Assembly: GCA_017462385.1 (NCBI GenBank)
Contig: JAFTRE010000012.1
Span: 34,019 to 98,018, forward strand
DNA from: Clostridia bacterium
Lineage (GTDB): Bacteria > Bacillota > Clostridia > Oscillospirales > CAG-272
Direction of reading: 5' to 3'
DNA: 64,000 nt
Made by a program: the position numbers and the translations under genes. Shown in pieces: positions 42,461 to 51,402 of the stretch; positions within the stretch are counted from its first letter, which is position 1; every line of letters begins with the position of its first letter. Below the pieces are notes generated by a model. It ran no database searches. It was not told the DNA's origin and worked only from the letters and a program-made list of their open reading frames with translations.

Positions 42461-44068
42461 ATGACCGAAACACAATCGATGCGCGATAAACTGATGCATG
42501 AATTTACTGAGAACTATATGCAAAAGCTGTTTTATTTCTGCCTGAAAAAAACGGGTGAGAGTTATGAGGCAGAGGAGCTTACGCAGGATATCGCGCTCAA
42601 CATTCTGTCGGCGCTGGATGGCGGGACTTTGCCCGAGAGCTTTTCGGCTTGGGTATGGCAGATAGCACGTAACCGTTACAGCGTATGGGCGGACAAAAAG
42701 CACAGACGTGCCGAGGCGTTTACCGGTAACGACATCGGCGACTATGAGCTTGAGGACGAGAGCGATAATATAGCAGATGAAATGATTCACAGTGACGAGC
42801 TGTCACTGCTTCGGCGGGAGCTGGCGTTCATCTCGGAGGAGCATCGCAATATCGTCGTTGCCTATTACATAGAGGACAGACGTGTTGAGGACATTGCTAA
42901 ATCTCTCAGTCTCCCTAAGGGCACGGTAACATCAAAGCTTTACCGCGCACGAAAAATACTGAAAGAAGGTATGAATATGGCAAGAGAATTCGGAATTAAG
43001 AGCTATAAGCCCGAGGATGTGAACTTTGTATCAAGTGGCGCACAGCCCAGCAATCTGCCCTGGAGAGTTATAACCCGAAAGATACCCAAAAATATTTTGC
43101 TTCAGGCAAGCAACAACCCCTCCACTATAGAGGAGCTTTCCATGGAGCTCGGCATCGCAATGCCGTATATGGAAGAAGAAGTAAAGATACTTGAAGAAGC
43201 GACCCTGCTCAAAAAGGCGGGAGACAAATACATCACCGATTTCTTTATCGCGGATAAGGAATGTCAGCTTGACACCTACGGCGTTATGCGTCAGGGCTCC
43301 AAGCAGAGAAGTGAGCTGATAGACGGCATCATCACAGACAAGCTGCCCGAAATACGTGCCCTCGGCATCGCGAGCGACAATGTAAGCGACAATATACTCA
43401 AATGGTATCTGACCATCGCCCTTGTAGACTGGTGCGTCGAGCGCGTCGAGGGACACACCTACGATTGGCACGAGACTCGCGCCAATGGCGAGAACTGGGG
43501 CATTAAGGGCTATGAGGCTGTCAAGCTGCCCGAAAAGATATTTGTGGGGCACAACGGTTGCGGCAACCGCGCGAATATGTTCTGGACATATAAGATCGGC
43601 GACTACGGTATGTGGAATCAGGTGGGCGAGCCGGATGATATGAACATCTCCACGCTACTGGGCGATATATATCGCAACAAGCGCAATATTTCCACGCTGA
43701 ACGAAAACGAGCGTGTTGTCTGGGGCAAGATCGATGACAAATACGCTCGCGCAGATGAGCAGGGAAACGTCTTTTTCGACATTATCGTTATGACAAAGGC
43801 ACAGCAGAGAGCGCTGATAGATATGCTTTATGCACATCCCGATTTTGATCGTGTCGTGGCAAATCTTCAAGACGCTTTCGGCGGCATAGTGGAAATACTT
43901 AAGCGCTACGGTCACGAGGTGCTACATAAGCAACTGAATTATATCGCATCGGGCGAGCTTCTCTACGCCCGTATGATGACGGTGCACGACAACGTGGAAA
44001 ACGGCAAGCTACAGATTCCCGAGAATGTCCAAAAGTCCACAGCGGGAATGCATCTTATAATTGAATGA
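42461..44068 (+). CDS. ECF-like sigma factor with long C-terminal extension
   Basis: A 535-residue protein. Region sigma-2 spans about residues 12-83 (YEAEELTQDIALNIL, WVWQIARNRYSVWADKKHRR), and sigma-4 about 115-170 (ISEEHRNIVVAYYIEDRRVEDIAKSL, with HTH SLPKGTVTSKLYRARKIL). After a linker, residues 208-260 look like a winged helix (NPSTIEELSMELGIAMPYMEEE). The last ~270 residues, with VGHNGCGNRANMFWTYKIG, are unrecognised, perhaps a sensor. No anti-sigma gene is adjacent. AAAGGGGA favours ATG 42461 over GTG 42443. Confidence 0.8.
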   Translation: MTETQSMRDKLMHEFTENYMQKLFYFCLKKTGESYEAEELTQDIALNILSALDGGTLPESFSAWVWQIARNRYSVWADKKHRRAEAFTGNDIGDYELEDESDNIADEMIHSDELSLLRRELAFISEEHRNIVVAYYIEDRRVEDIAKSLSLPKGTVTSKLYRARKILKEGMNMAREFGIKSYKPEDVNFVSSGAQPSNLPWRVITRKIPKNILLQASNNPSTIEELSMELGIAMPYMEEEVKILEEATLLKKAGDKYITDFFIADKECQLDTYGVMRQGSKQRSELIDGIITDKLPEIRALGIASDNVSDNILKWYLTIALVDWCVERVEGHTYDWHETRANGENWGIKGYEAVKLPEKIFVGHNGCGNRANMFWTYKIGDYGMWNQVGEPDDMNISTLLGDIYRNKRNISTLNENERVVWGKIDDKYARADEQGNVFFDIIVMTKAQQRALIDMLYAHPDFDRVVANLQDAFGGIVEILKRYGHEVLHKQLNYIASGELLYARMMTVHDNVENGKLQIPENVQKSTAGMHLIIE

Positions 44069-44072
44069 TAGA

Positions 44073-44099
44073 AAAGGGATAGGCCGCGCCTATCCCTTT
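44073..44099. terminator. Bidirectional terminator
   Basis: 11-bp stem AAAGGGATAGG / CCTATCCCTTT (44073-44083 and 44089-44099), shared by the sigma-factor gene and spo0A. Confidence 0.85.
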
Positions 44100-44104
44100 G
44101 TCAT

Positions 44105-44884
44105 TTAATATAGCTTATATTTAAGTCTCAGATTATCCGCGATCATGGCAATAAACTCGCTGTTTGTAGGCTTTCCGCGGCTGTTCTGAATGGTGTAGCC
44201 GAAATAGGAGTTGAGTGTGTCGACGTCACCTCTGTCCCACGCGACCTCGATCGCATGACGAATTGCGCGCTCGACGCGCGAGGTCGTGGTGGAGTATTTC
44301 TTGGCAACAGAAGGGTAGAGCACTTTTGTTACCGAGTTGATTATATCGCTGTCGTTGATGGTCAGGAGTATTGCGGTGCGCAGATACTGATAACCCTTGA
44401 TATGCGCGGGCACGCCGATCTGATGAATGATCTTTGTCACCTGCGCTTCGATGTCGACCGATTTGTCGTCGGCGGTATGCGCGGAGGCGCCCGACTGTAT
44501 CCGCGCGCGGCTGATGGTCTCGATATGATCGCAAAGATTGCCGATGTCATAAGGTTTCAAGAGACACCGCTCCGCGCCCGCATTTGTCGCCTCAATGAAC
44601 AGCCCTTGATTTGATACCATAGAAACGACGATGAATGCCGGCGGCTTGTCCGGTGCGAAGTCGATATTGTGGCTGTTTCGAATGACGCCGATGCCGTCCA
44701 TTTTGGACAGCCATATGTCGACAAGCGCGATGTCGGGGTGGAAACGCGCAAGTTTCGAGAGGGCGTCCTCGCCATTGACTGCCTCTTCGATATAGCGATA
44801 GCCCGCCCGCATAAGCCCATCACGCAGAGCGGCGCGTTGATTGTGATTTTCGTCAGCGATAAGTATTTTGGTATTGTACTCCAT
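44105..44884 (-). CDS. spo0A: Sporulation master regulator Spo0A
   Basis: Response regulator that commits the cell to sporulation. The 259-residue protein has a receiver domain ([14 protein letters not shown] acidic pair, phospho-acceptor Asp in [13 protein letters not shown], Lys in LLKPYDIG) and the Spo0A effector domain ([58 protein letters not shown]). GGAGG precedes ATG 44884. It is strong evidence for an endospore-forming lineage. Confidence 0.97.
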   Translation of the reverse strand: MEYNTKILIADENHNQRAALRDGLMRAGYRYIEEAVNGEDALSKLARFHPDIALVDIWLSKMDGIGVIRNSHNIDFAPDKPPAFIVVSMVSNQGLFIEATNAGAERCLLKPYDIGNLCDHIETISRARIQSGASAHTADDKSVDIEAQVTKIIHQIGVPAHIKGYQYLRTAILLTINDSDIINSVTKVLYPSVAKKYSTTTSRVERAIRHAIEVAWDRGDVDTLNSYFGYTIQNSRGKPTNSEFIAMIADNLRLKYKLY

Positions 44885-44899
44885 TATATGTCCTCCGTA

Positions 44900-44929
44900 G
44901 TGGTATTTTTTACACATATATAATACCAC
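44900..44929. repeat. Inverted repeat at the spo0A 5' end
   Basis: Perfect 8-bp arms GTGGTATT / AATACCAC (44900-44907, 44922-44929), overlapping the -10 box and the transcription start region. It could be an operator or a 5' mRNA hairpin. Confidence 0.4.
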
Positions 44930-44948
44930 AAAATGGAAAATAAATCAA
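44920..44948 (-). promoter_or_regulatory. Promoter of spo0A
   Basis: Minus strand TTGATT (44943-44948), 17-nt spacer, TATTAT (44920-44925). Confidence 0.6.
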
Positions 44949-44976
44949 CACCAAAATGTAAGAAAATGTAAACAAA

Positions 44977-45018
44977 AATGCGGCATCAATTTTGTAAAAA
45001 ATTGACAAATGCCGCATT
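44977..45018 (-). terminator. Terminator of the lon-to-45047 gene cluster
   Basis: Long hairpin, outer arms AATGCGGCAT / ATGCCGCATT (44977-44986, 45009-45018), with an inner CAATTTT / AAAATTG pairing, followed on the minus strand by a T-rich tract. Confidence 0.8.
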
Positions 45019-45046
45019 AATATTAACTATATAAGGCTGTTTTGGC

Positions 45047-45439
45047 TTAATCTTTATGATGCTGACAAGGATTTGTAAAGAAATCGGTCAAGTCAACGTC
45101 GTATTTGCCGTCGGAATTTTTGGAAAAACCTATGGCACGAATGGCACTTTCGTCGAAAAGCTCGCCGTCATAAATTGCATAATGAACGCCGCACAGGTCG
45201 ATAAAATTGAGCGCGGCACGACCGAGCAGGAATACTGTCTCAAAGTCTTCGTGACCGGGCACGCGCCCGATGTCATGCACATAACCGCCGTTCTTTGCAA
45301 TTGAGAACTGGCATATGCCCGTCATCTCGCCCTCGGTCTGCGCGCTGTATGCCATAGCGGTTTCGTTGTATTTTACACCGCAACGGGCGCAAAGCGCTTC
45401 TTGCTCGGATTTTGACTGGATGGGGAGTATCTCTATCAT
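45047..45439 (-). CDS. Small acetyltransferase-like protein, unknown
   Basis: A 130-residue protein with a possible GNAT-like pattern (CQFSIAKNGGYVHDIGRVPG, FLLGRAALNFIDLCG) but no clear acetyl-CoA motif. Its ATG overlaps the stop of the pseudouridine synthase gene (ATGA), so it is coupled to it. It ends with a His-rich tail CQHHKD. Function not assigned. Confidence 0.6.
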   Translation of the reverse strand: MIEILPIQSKSEQEALCARCGVKYNETAMAYSAQTEGEMTGICQFSIAKNGGYVHDIGRVPGHEDFETVFLLGRAALNFIDLCGVHYAIYDGELFDESAIRAIGFSKNSDGKYDVDLTDFFTNPCQHHKD

Positions 45440-46164
45440 TTTTTACATTCCTTTTCGTATAAATAGTCTATCTGCTGTTGTGTCAGATGCCGCCAGTGAC
45501 CGAGCGGAAGGTCGCCGAGCTTAAGCTCTCCGATGGCTACGCGCTGTAGGCGTGTTATGTGCAGTGACACTGCCTCGCACATTTTCCGTATCTGACGGTT
45601 GCGCCCCTCATGCAGTGTAAATTCAACACAACTACTCTTGTCAGTACGCGACAGCATACGTATGCCGACGGGCGCGAGGTCGTAGTTGTCGATGCGGCGG
45701 ACGCTTTTCAGTTGTTCAATATCGCGGTCTGATACCTCACCTCGCAGTGTGACGTGATAAATTTTAGGTATCTCATGGCGCGGATGTGTCAAGCGCAATG
45801 TGAGCTCGCCGTCGTTTGTAAGCAACAGCAAGCCTTCCGAGTCCATGTCAAGTCTGCCGACGGGATAGACCCGCGTGCCGCAGTCGGCCACAAGCTTGGC
45901 GACAGTGGGACGCCCGCGCTCGTCCGAAAGTGTAGTGACATATCCGCGCGGTTTATTGAGCATGATATATGTTTTTTTGGGGGCGGTGGGTTCAATGAGC
46001 TTGCCGTCCAGTGTGACGCTGTCGCATTCTGGGTCTATCTTTTGCCCGATAAGTGCCCGATTGCCGTTGACATATACACGCCCCGCCTCTATTGCCGCTT
46101 CAGCGGCGCGGCGGGACATGACAGCATTGTCGGTGAAAAATTTTTGAATTCTGATTTTTTCCAT
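45436..46164 (-). CDS. rluB: RluB/RsuA-family pseudouridine synthase
   Basis: A 242-residue rRNA pseudouridine synthase: N-terminal S4 domain (IRIQKFFTDNAVMSRRAAEAAI) and catalytic VGRLDMDSEGLLLLTNDG with the nucleophilic Asp, then the LHEGRNRQIRKM motif. It probably modifies 23S rRNA. It lies between dacF and a small unknown gene, downstream of scpAB as in many Firmicutes. Confidence 0.9.
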   Translation of the reverse strand: MEKIRIQKFFTDNAVMSRRAAEAAIEAGRVYVNGNRALIGQKIDPECDSVTLDGKLIEPTAPKKTYIMLNKPRGYVTTLSDERGRPTVAKLVADCGTRVYPVGRLDMDSEGLLLLTNDGELTLRLTHPRHEIPKIYHVTLRGEVSDRDIEQLKSVRRIDNYDLAPVGIRMLSRTDKSSCVEFTLHEGRNRQIRKMCEAVSLHITRLQRVAIGELKLGDLPLGHWRHLTQQQIDYLYEKECKK

Positions 46165-46177
46165 ATGTTATATGTTT

Positions 46178-47335
46178 TTAAAAGCGGAACAGAGCACGTA
46201 GCCATTCCCAAAAGCTTTTTTTAGTGTTTTTTGCTTTGACCTCGACCGCCGCGTACAGCTCCGATTCTCCGATCACCTCTCCGTCGCATCGATATATCAG
46301 CCGTCCGACGTGATCTCCGCAGCTTATGGGGGCAAAGACAAAGCGCGGTGCCTTAACAGTGACACTGATCTCGCCATGTCCGCGTGGGAGCGTTGCGGCG
46401 ATTTCGGTCGCGTTGGCGCAGACTGTCCATTCGGCAGTGCCGCCGCAGACGGGAATCGTCAGCTTATATTCACCCGCCTCGGCGAACGTGTGGTGTACAT
46501 AGTTATCAAAGCCCCAGTCAAGCATGGAGGTGTGATCCCTCCAGTCATCGGGGGCGTTGATAGTGACAGCGACCAGTGTCAGCCCGTCACGCTCGGCGGC
46601 GGAGACAAGACAGCGCCCACTGCGCTTGGTAAAGCCGGTCTTAACGCCTATAGCGCCCTCATAAGAGCGCAACAGGCGATTGTGGTTGACAAGTAGGCGT
46701 GTTCCTTCATTGCCCTGAAAGGGAATGGTGGTCTTGCGCGTGGATACTATTTTGCGGAATTGCTCGTTTTTGAGCGCGTATGATGTCAGCCGCGCAAGGT
46801 CATATGCTGACGTGTAATGCTCGTCGTGATCGAGTCCGTGCGGGTTGGTGAAATGAGTGTCTGTGAGCCCCAGCTCCGCCGCGCGACGGTTCATGATATC
46901 GGCAAACGCTGCTGTGCTTCCCGCAACGATAATGGCTATCGCCTCCGCCGCGTCGTTTGCCGATTCCAGCATGAGGGCGTAGACCAGATCGCCCAGCGTC
47001 AGCTGTTCGCCCTCGACGAGATAGACGGACGACCCCTCCACACCCACAGCTTGCTTGGGTATGGCATAGCTTTTATCAATGTCGCCGCATTCCAGCGCGA
47101 GCAGGGCGGTCATGATCTTGGTGGTACTCGCCATTGGTAGGCGCAGATCGGCGTTTTTGGCAAACAGCACATTGTCATTTGACGCATCGATGAGTATTGC
47201 GGACTGCGCCGACACTGATACAGCATCCGTGCGAATATTAGCGTAATTCACCTCTGCCGAGATCGGTGTGATAAGCGGCAGAATGAGAGATACAAATGCA
47301 AGTGCGAATGCTAAAGATTTGCGAAATATTGACAT
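46178..47335 (-). CDS. dacF: D-alanyl-D-alanine carboxypeptidase (DacF/PBP5 family)
   Basis: Trims the pentapeptide of peptidoglycan outside the membrane. The 385-residue protein has a signal peptide (residues 1-27) and all three active-site motifs: STTK in MASTTKIMTA, SAN in LESANDAAEA, and KTG in GVKTGFTK. A C-terminal beta domain and an amphipathic tail (WEWLRALF) follow, the latter a likely membrane anchor. GGGGG precedes ATG 47335. The neighbouring ytfJ suggests the sporulation type. Confidence 0.92.
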   Translation of the reverse strand: MSIFRKSLAFALAFVSLILPLITPISAEVNYANIRTDAVSVSAQSAILIDASNDNVLFAKNADLRLPMASTTKIMTALLALECGDIDKSYAIPKQAVGVEGSSVYLVEGEQLTLGDLVYALMLESANDAAEAIAIIVAGSTAAFADIMNRRAAELGLTDTHFTNPHGLDHDEHYTSAYDLARLTSYALKNEQFRKIVSTRKTTIPFQGNEGTRLLVNHNRLLRSYEGAIGVKTGFTKRSGRCLVSAAERDGLTLVAVTINAPDDWRDHTSMLDWGFDNYVHHTFAEAGEYKLTIPVCGGTAEWTVCANATEIAATLPRGHGEISVTVKAPRFVFAPISCGDHVGRLIYRCDGEVIGESELYAAVEVKAKNTKKSFWEWLRALFRF

Positions 47336-47395
47336 AAGACCCCCGGACAAGATTGATTTTCAATCTATTTATATTACGCCGCGGGGCAGGGTATG

Positions 47396-47833
47396 TCATT
47401 CCTCCATTGCTTTCTGCGCGTCGGATTTCTTTTCGCCTTTCTTTTTGAATATACCTACGATGTTTTCTATGATCTCGGGACTGCGTTCAATGATATCGGC
47501 AATTTGACCGACGGGATCGGAGCCTGCAGGCTCGCCGATATTGATCATGTCGACTCTGCCGTCAGCACCTATGACCAAAAATCCCACAGGTATTACCGAG
47601 AGGCCCGATCCGCCGCCACCGCCGAAGTTTTGCTGATTGGCGGGCTTTTCCTGTTTGCCGAAATAATCGACGCCGCCCGAAGCAAAGCCGACGGATATTT
47701 TGGATACGGGAATAACGGTTACGCCGTTAGGTGTTACATAGGGGTCACCGATGACAGTGTTGGCATCGACCATAGAACGCATATTTTCAAGGGATGTGCG
47801 AATGATTTCTTCGATCTTGTTTTCGTTAGCCAT
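47396..47833 (-). CDS. ytfJ: Sporulation protein YtfJ (GerW family)
   Basis: A 145-residue protein with the family features: RTSLENMRSMVDANTVIGDP near the N terminus, IPVSKISVGFASGGVDY, a Gly-rich stretch (FGGGGGSGLSVIPVGFLVIG) and a short basic C terminus. In Bacillus, YtfJ/GerW is needed for germination of spores. The upstream DUF2953 gene is the same neighbour as in Bacillus (ytfI). GGAAAGGA precedes ATG 47833. Confidence 0.9.
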   Translation of the reverse strand: MANENKIEEIIRTSLENMRSMVDANTVIGDPYVTPNGVTVIPVSKISVGFASGGVDYFGKQEKPANQQNFGGGGGSGLSVIPVGFLVIGADGRVDMINIGEPAGSDPVGQIADIIERSPEIIENIVGIFKKKGEKKSDAQKAMEE

Positions 47834-47861
47834 GATATAGTTCCTTTCCAAAAATATATTT

Positions 47862-48548
47862 TTACTTAAAAAATTTTTCAATATCAGCGGGGGATCTGAG
47901 CCCCGAACGGAACAGCAGTGAAATTACTTTACGCAAGCGTATGATCACGGACAGCTTTATGTCGAATTTCGTTGTGCTGTCGCAAAAATCCGACGTGACA
48001 TTGAGTGGGGCGCTGCGAGGTATTTTCAGTGCGGTGGTATTGCGCAGAAATTCGAGCAGATAATTTGCCGATTGTACGACTCCTCCGTAAAGCAGTGCGG
48101 TCTTGGCGGCATCGTCGGTTGCAACACTTATGTTAAATCGGTGTATGGTGACTTTAAATTTACTTGCGTAATGCTTGGTGAAGTTTTTGAGTAACTCGAT
48201 AATAAACTTCAAAATGTTGGTTATATGGGGGGAGCGTTTGATCTCTTCAATAGCGGCGCCCGTGCCTTTTTGTTTCTTCGCTTGTTTTTTCGCTTGGGCG
48301 CGAAGCGCTTTTTGACGTTTCTTTTCAAGCTTTTTGGGCGAATAATCGGATATTTTTGCTTTTTTGTGATGCTTTTTCTCTTTTGCACCGTATGAATAGA
48401 CGGGTATTCCGCACAAGTAAAATTTTAATTTAATTATATCATCGTGGTTTGCCGTGATAACGACACGAAGCCTTGCAAAGACAAGGAGAAGTAAGGCGAC
48501 CGTCAACAGTATGGCCAATACCGCCAAGAATATCCACAAAATGAGCAT
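47862..48548 (-). CDS. DUF2953 protein (YtfI-like)
   Basis: A 228-residue protein with an N-terminal hydrophobic helix (residues 3-24), a strongly basic middle (about 60-100, many Lys), and a conserved C-terminal region (RFNISVATDDAAKTALLYGGV). This matches DUF2953, whose gene sits next to ytfJ in Bacillus. Function unknown, probably linked to spore formation. It is followed by ytfJ after 28 nt. Confidence 0.82.
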   Translation of the reverse strand: MLILWIFLAVLAILLTVALLLLVFARLRVVITANHDDIIKLKFYLCGIPVYSYGAKEKKHHKKAKISDYSPKKLEKKRQKALRAQAKKQAKKQKGTGAAIEEIKRSPHITNILKFIIELLKNFTKHYASKFKVTIHRFNISVATDDAAKTALLYGGVVQSANYLLEFLRNTTALKIPRSAPLNVTSDFCDSTTKFDIKLSVIIRLRKVISLLFRSGLRSPADIEKFFK

Positions 48549-48611
48549 TCTTTTCCTCCTTGCCCGAATTTTTATGTAGCGACAAACTGATTATTGCCCT
48601 CGTTGCGTCTG

Positions 48612-49268
48612 TTAATTCTCGCCGCCCGATACTTCGGCGGAGTCCTCGGAAGGAGGAACTTCAGATGAGTCGGCAGAAGTGTTTTCTGCCGGTTTGACAT
48701 CCATTTGAAGCTGTTGTGCAGCGGGCGGAGCGAGCGGTTCGGTCTCGGGCAGATCGTCCAGTGAGTTTATGCCGAACACACGCAAAAATTTTTCCGTAGT
48801 TCCGTAAAGAACGGGGCGTCCCGGTGCGTCGAGCCTGCCGACACCCTCGATCAATCCCTTGTCGACAAGCGAGCTGACAGCGTATGAGCTGTCAACACCG
48901 CGCACCGCATCTACAAAAGCACGTGTTGCGGGCTGATTGTATGCGACAATGGCAAGTACCTCAAGCGATGACGCCGAAAGATTACCGCCGCGGCGTATTC
49001 CCAGTGCTTCGCGGATATAGGGAGCAAAGCGCTCTTTTGTGCAAAGCTGGCATGAGTCATCAAACGTAAGAAGATTGAGCCCGCGCGGCGAGTTTTCGGC
49101 GTTGATGCTTGCTGCCATGTTTTCCACCAACAGCTTTATTTCTTTCTGCGTAAGCCCAAGTACCTCAGACAGCTTTTCGTATTTTACGGGGTAGCCTGCG
49201 GCGAAAAGTATTGCTTCTATTGCCGCCTCGACGTTTGTTATCGTCGGCATCGTCTCTTGATCTTGCAT
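48612..49268 (-). CDS. scpB: Segregation and condensation protein B
   Basis: Partner of SMC and ScpA in chromosome condensation. The 218-residue protein has two winged helices (EAAIEAILFAAGYPVKYEKL; SLEVLAIVAYNQPATRAFVDAVRG) and ends in an acidic, disordered Ser/Glu tail, longer than usual. It is 19 nt after scpA. Confidence 0.95.
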   Translation of the reverse strand: MQDQETMPTITNVEAAIEAILFAAGYPVKYEKLSEVLGLTQKEIKLLVENMAASINAENSPRGLNLLTFDDSCQLCTKERFAPYIREALGIRRGGNLSASSLEVLAIVAYNQPATRAFVDAVRGVDSSYAVSSLVDKGLIEGVGRLDAPGRPVLYGTTEKFLRVFGINSLDDLPETEPLAPPAAQQLQMDVKPAENTSADSSEVPPSEDSAEVSGGEN

Positions 49269-49287
49269 GATGTTTTATCCTTTATAT

Positions 49288-50073
49288 TTAATAGGAGTCG
49301 CCGATGGATATTTCATCGGTAAGTATGGTTGATTCGTCAGTGTTGAGTATAAATTTGGTGTCAAGCCCGTGCAGAGCGTCGACACTGTAGTCCTCGGCGG
49401 ACTCGTCTATCAGCAGTCGCCGAACTTTGACCAGCTCCAAAACACCGACAAATGCTGCGATAAGGTCGGGAAGGCTGGTTTCGTCACCGATAAGCTCGTC
49501 GAGCGTGGCACTTCCGCTTTTCCTCATTTTTGTCAGCATTCCCGCTATCTTGACCTCGACAGATACCACACGCTTGCTTATCATGGGTGTGAAAGCGTGC
49601 GCTCTTGCGTCCTCGATGGCATCCATATAACTGCGAATGCGCTTCACCGCCGCTTTGAGCGAGCTTACGTCTTGGTCTGCAACAAAGGTTTTGTCTACGG
49701 ATATTTCGTCCGTATCCTTGACCATTCGTCCGCTGTATATGACATATTGCTCGGCAAGCCGCACTGCCGCCGCCTTTGCCTGTTGATAACGGATAAGGGC
49801 ATCGGTCAGCACTTTTCGCGGGTCTTCCGCCTCCTCGGTGGGGCGGGGAAGCAGCATTCGGCTCTTGATGAGCATAAGCTCGCTCGCCATGACGATAAAC
49901 TCCGAGGCTATCTCCATGTCCATTTCCTGCGCCTGACGCAGATAATCGAGATACTGCTCACAAATGAGCGAAATGGGGATGTCCTCAATATTAACTTTAT
50001 TTTTTGATATTAGAGCCAGCAGAAGATCGAGGGGACCCTCGAATGTGTCAAGTCTGTATTGAATAGTTTGCAT
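49288..50073 (-). CDS. scpA: Segregation and condensation protein A
   Basis: Kleisin subunit of the SMC complex. The 261-residue protein starts with YRLDTFEGPLDLLLALISKN, the SMC-neck binding region, then EFIVMASELMLIKSRMLLP and a C-terminal winged helix (VAFVGVLELVKVRRL-like). It is followed by scpB. Confidence 0.96.
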   Translation of the reverse strand: MQTIQYRLDTFEGPLDLLLALISKNKVNIEDIPISLICEQYLDYLRQAQEMDMEIASEFIVMASELMLIKSRMLLPRPTEEAEDPRKVLTDALIRYQQAKAAAVRLAEQYVIYSGRMVKDTDEISVDKTFVADQDVSSLKAAVKRIRSYMDAIEDARAHAFTPMISKRVVSVEVKIAGMLTKMRKSGSATLDELIGDETSLPDLIAAFVGVLELVKVRRLLIDESAEDYSVDALHGLDTKFILNTDESTILTDEISIGDSY

Positions 50074-50085
50074 GAAATTCTCCGA

Positions 50086-50754
50086 TCAAAGTCCTACGAG
50101 GAAAAGCATACCGTTCAGTATCGCATTGGTGACAGTGCTTATCAGCGGCGAAAGAACTCCGGTAACAAGAAGCAACATTATAACAATGCTTATGATTCGC
50201 TCATATTTCATTACGCCGAAATAAATGCGCGGAGGCAAAAAAACATAGAACAGTCTTGATCCGTCAAGCGGAGGAACGGGCAAAAGGTTAAATACCGCCA
50301 ATGAGATGTTCATGGTGGCGGACATGCTGAAGAAAATGAACAACAACTCAAGCACGAGATTTGCGCTCGTCCAGAAGAAAAATATTATGCGTATGGCAAT
50401 GACACTCAGCATGGCGAGACACAAATTTGAAATTGGGCCCGCCGCGGCGGAGATGGCCATACCACGCCTCGGATTTTTGAAGTAACGCGTGTTTATAGGA
50501 ACGGGATTTGCCCAACCGAAGCCCGCGATCAGCATACACAAAAATCCGATAGGGTTGATGTGCCGTATGGGATTGAGTGTCAGTCTGCCGAGGTTTTTCG
50601 CTGTCGGGTCTCCCAGCCTTGAGGCAACAAAGCCATGCGCCGTTTCATGAACGGAGAGCGAAAACAATATTATCAGCAAAGCGAAAAGTGTCTGTACAAT
50701 CAGAAAGGTCAGATCTCCGCCGCTTCGGTATTGGTCGATTATGTCAAGAAGCAT
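50086..50754 (-). CDS. Site-2 protease family (M50) membrane metalloprotease
   Basis: A 222-residue membrane protease of the YwhC/YdhC type. The zinc site HETAHG (residues 41-46) and the distal PLDGSRL are present, with five to six hydrophobic helices. Substrate unknown. It lies between ysxC and scpA, a common position in Firmicutes. Confidence 0.9.
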   Translation of the reverse strand: MLLDIIDQYRSGGDLTFLIVQTLFALLIILFSLSVHETAHGFVASRLGDPTAKNLGRLTLNPIRHINPIGFLCMLIAGFGWANPVPINTRYFKNPRRGMAISAAAGPISNLCLAMLSVIAIRIIFFFWTSANLVLELLFIFFSMSATMNISLAVFNLLPVPPLDGSRLFYVFLPPRIYFGVMKYERIISIVIMLLLVTGVLSPLISTVTNAILNGMLFLVGL

Positions 50755-50787
50755 TTAAGATACCCTTTCTTTGCTTGAATTTTAAAA

Positions 50788-51402
50788 TCAGTTTTTGTCG
50801 GAAACGCCTGCCGCGCCGAGTATTTCGCGCCACAGCTCGGCTTTTCCCTCGCCGTTGTGAGACGAAAAGGGAATGATAGCGATGGCACCGGCGACCGAGG
50901 GATGGTTTTGTATTGCGGGTATGGCGGCGGCGCGCTCGGTTTTGTTGAGCTTATCCATTTTTGTCATGACTACGATATACGGCAGAGACGCGGCTTTCAT
51001 ATAATCGAGCATCATGCGGTCATCCTCGGTAACGCCGACGCGGCAATCTACCAGCTGAACGACCAGACGAAGCAGATCAAGATTGGGATTTTGGGTAAAA
51101 TATGCGTCTGTCAGTGCTGACCATTTTTGTTTGTCACACTGCGGGCGGCGGGCAAAGCCGTAGCCCGGCAGGTCTACTAAAAACAACTTTTTGTCTATGT
51201 CGTAAAAGTTGATAGTTATGGTCTTTCCGGGGGATGAGCTGACGCGCGCTAAACTTTTACGGCCCAGAAGTGTGTTTATCAAAGAGCTTTTTCCAACGTT
51301 TGAACGTCCCGAAAATGCTATCTGCGGCATTGGATCTGTGGGAAACTGACGTATAACTCCCGCACTGATGCGCAGAGATGTGTTGTTAAGATTAAGAGCC
51401 AT
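50788..51402 (-). CDS. ysxC: Ribosome biogenesis GTPase YsxC/EngB
   Basis: GTPase assisting assembly of the 50S subunit. The 204-residue protein has G1 GRSNVGKSSLIN, G3 DLPGYG, and G4 TKMDKL. ATG 51402 overlaps the lon end by 11 nt; the longer frame to 51432 would overlap more and lacks support. The lon-ysxC pair is conserved across Firmicutes. Confidence 0.95.
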   Translation of the reverse strand: MALNLNNTSLRISAGVIRQFPTDPMPQIAFSGRSNVGKSSLINTLLGRKSLARVSSSPGKTITINFYDIDKKLFLVDLPGYGFARRPQCDKQKWSALTDAYFTQNPNLDLLRLVVQLVDCRVGVTEDDRMMLDYMKAASLPYIVVMTKMDKLNKTERAAAIPAIQNHPSVAGAIAIIPFSSHNGEGKAELWREILGAAGVSDKN

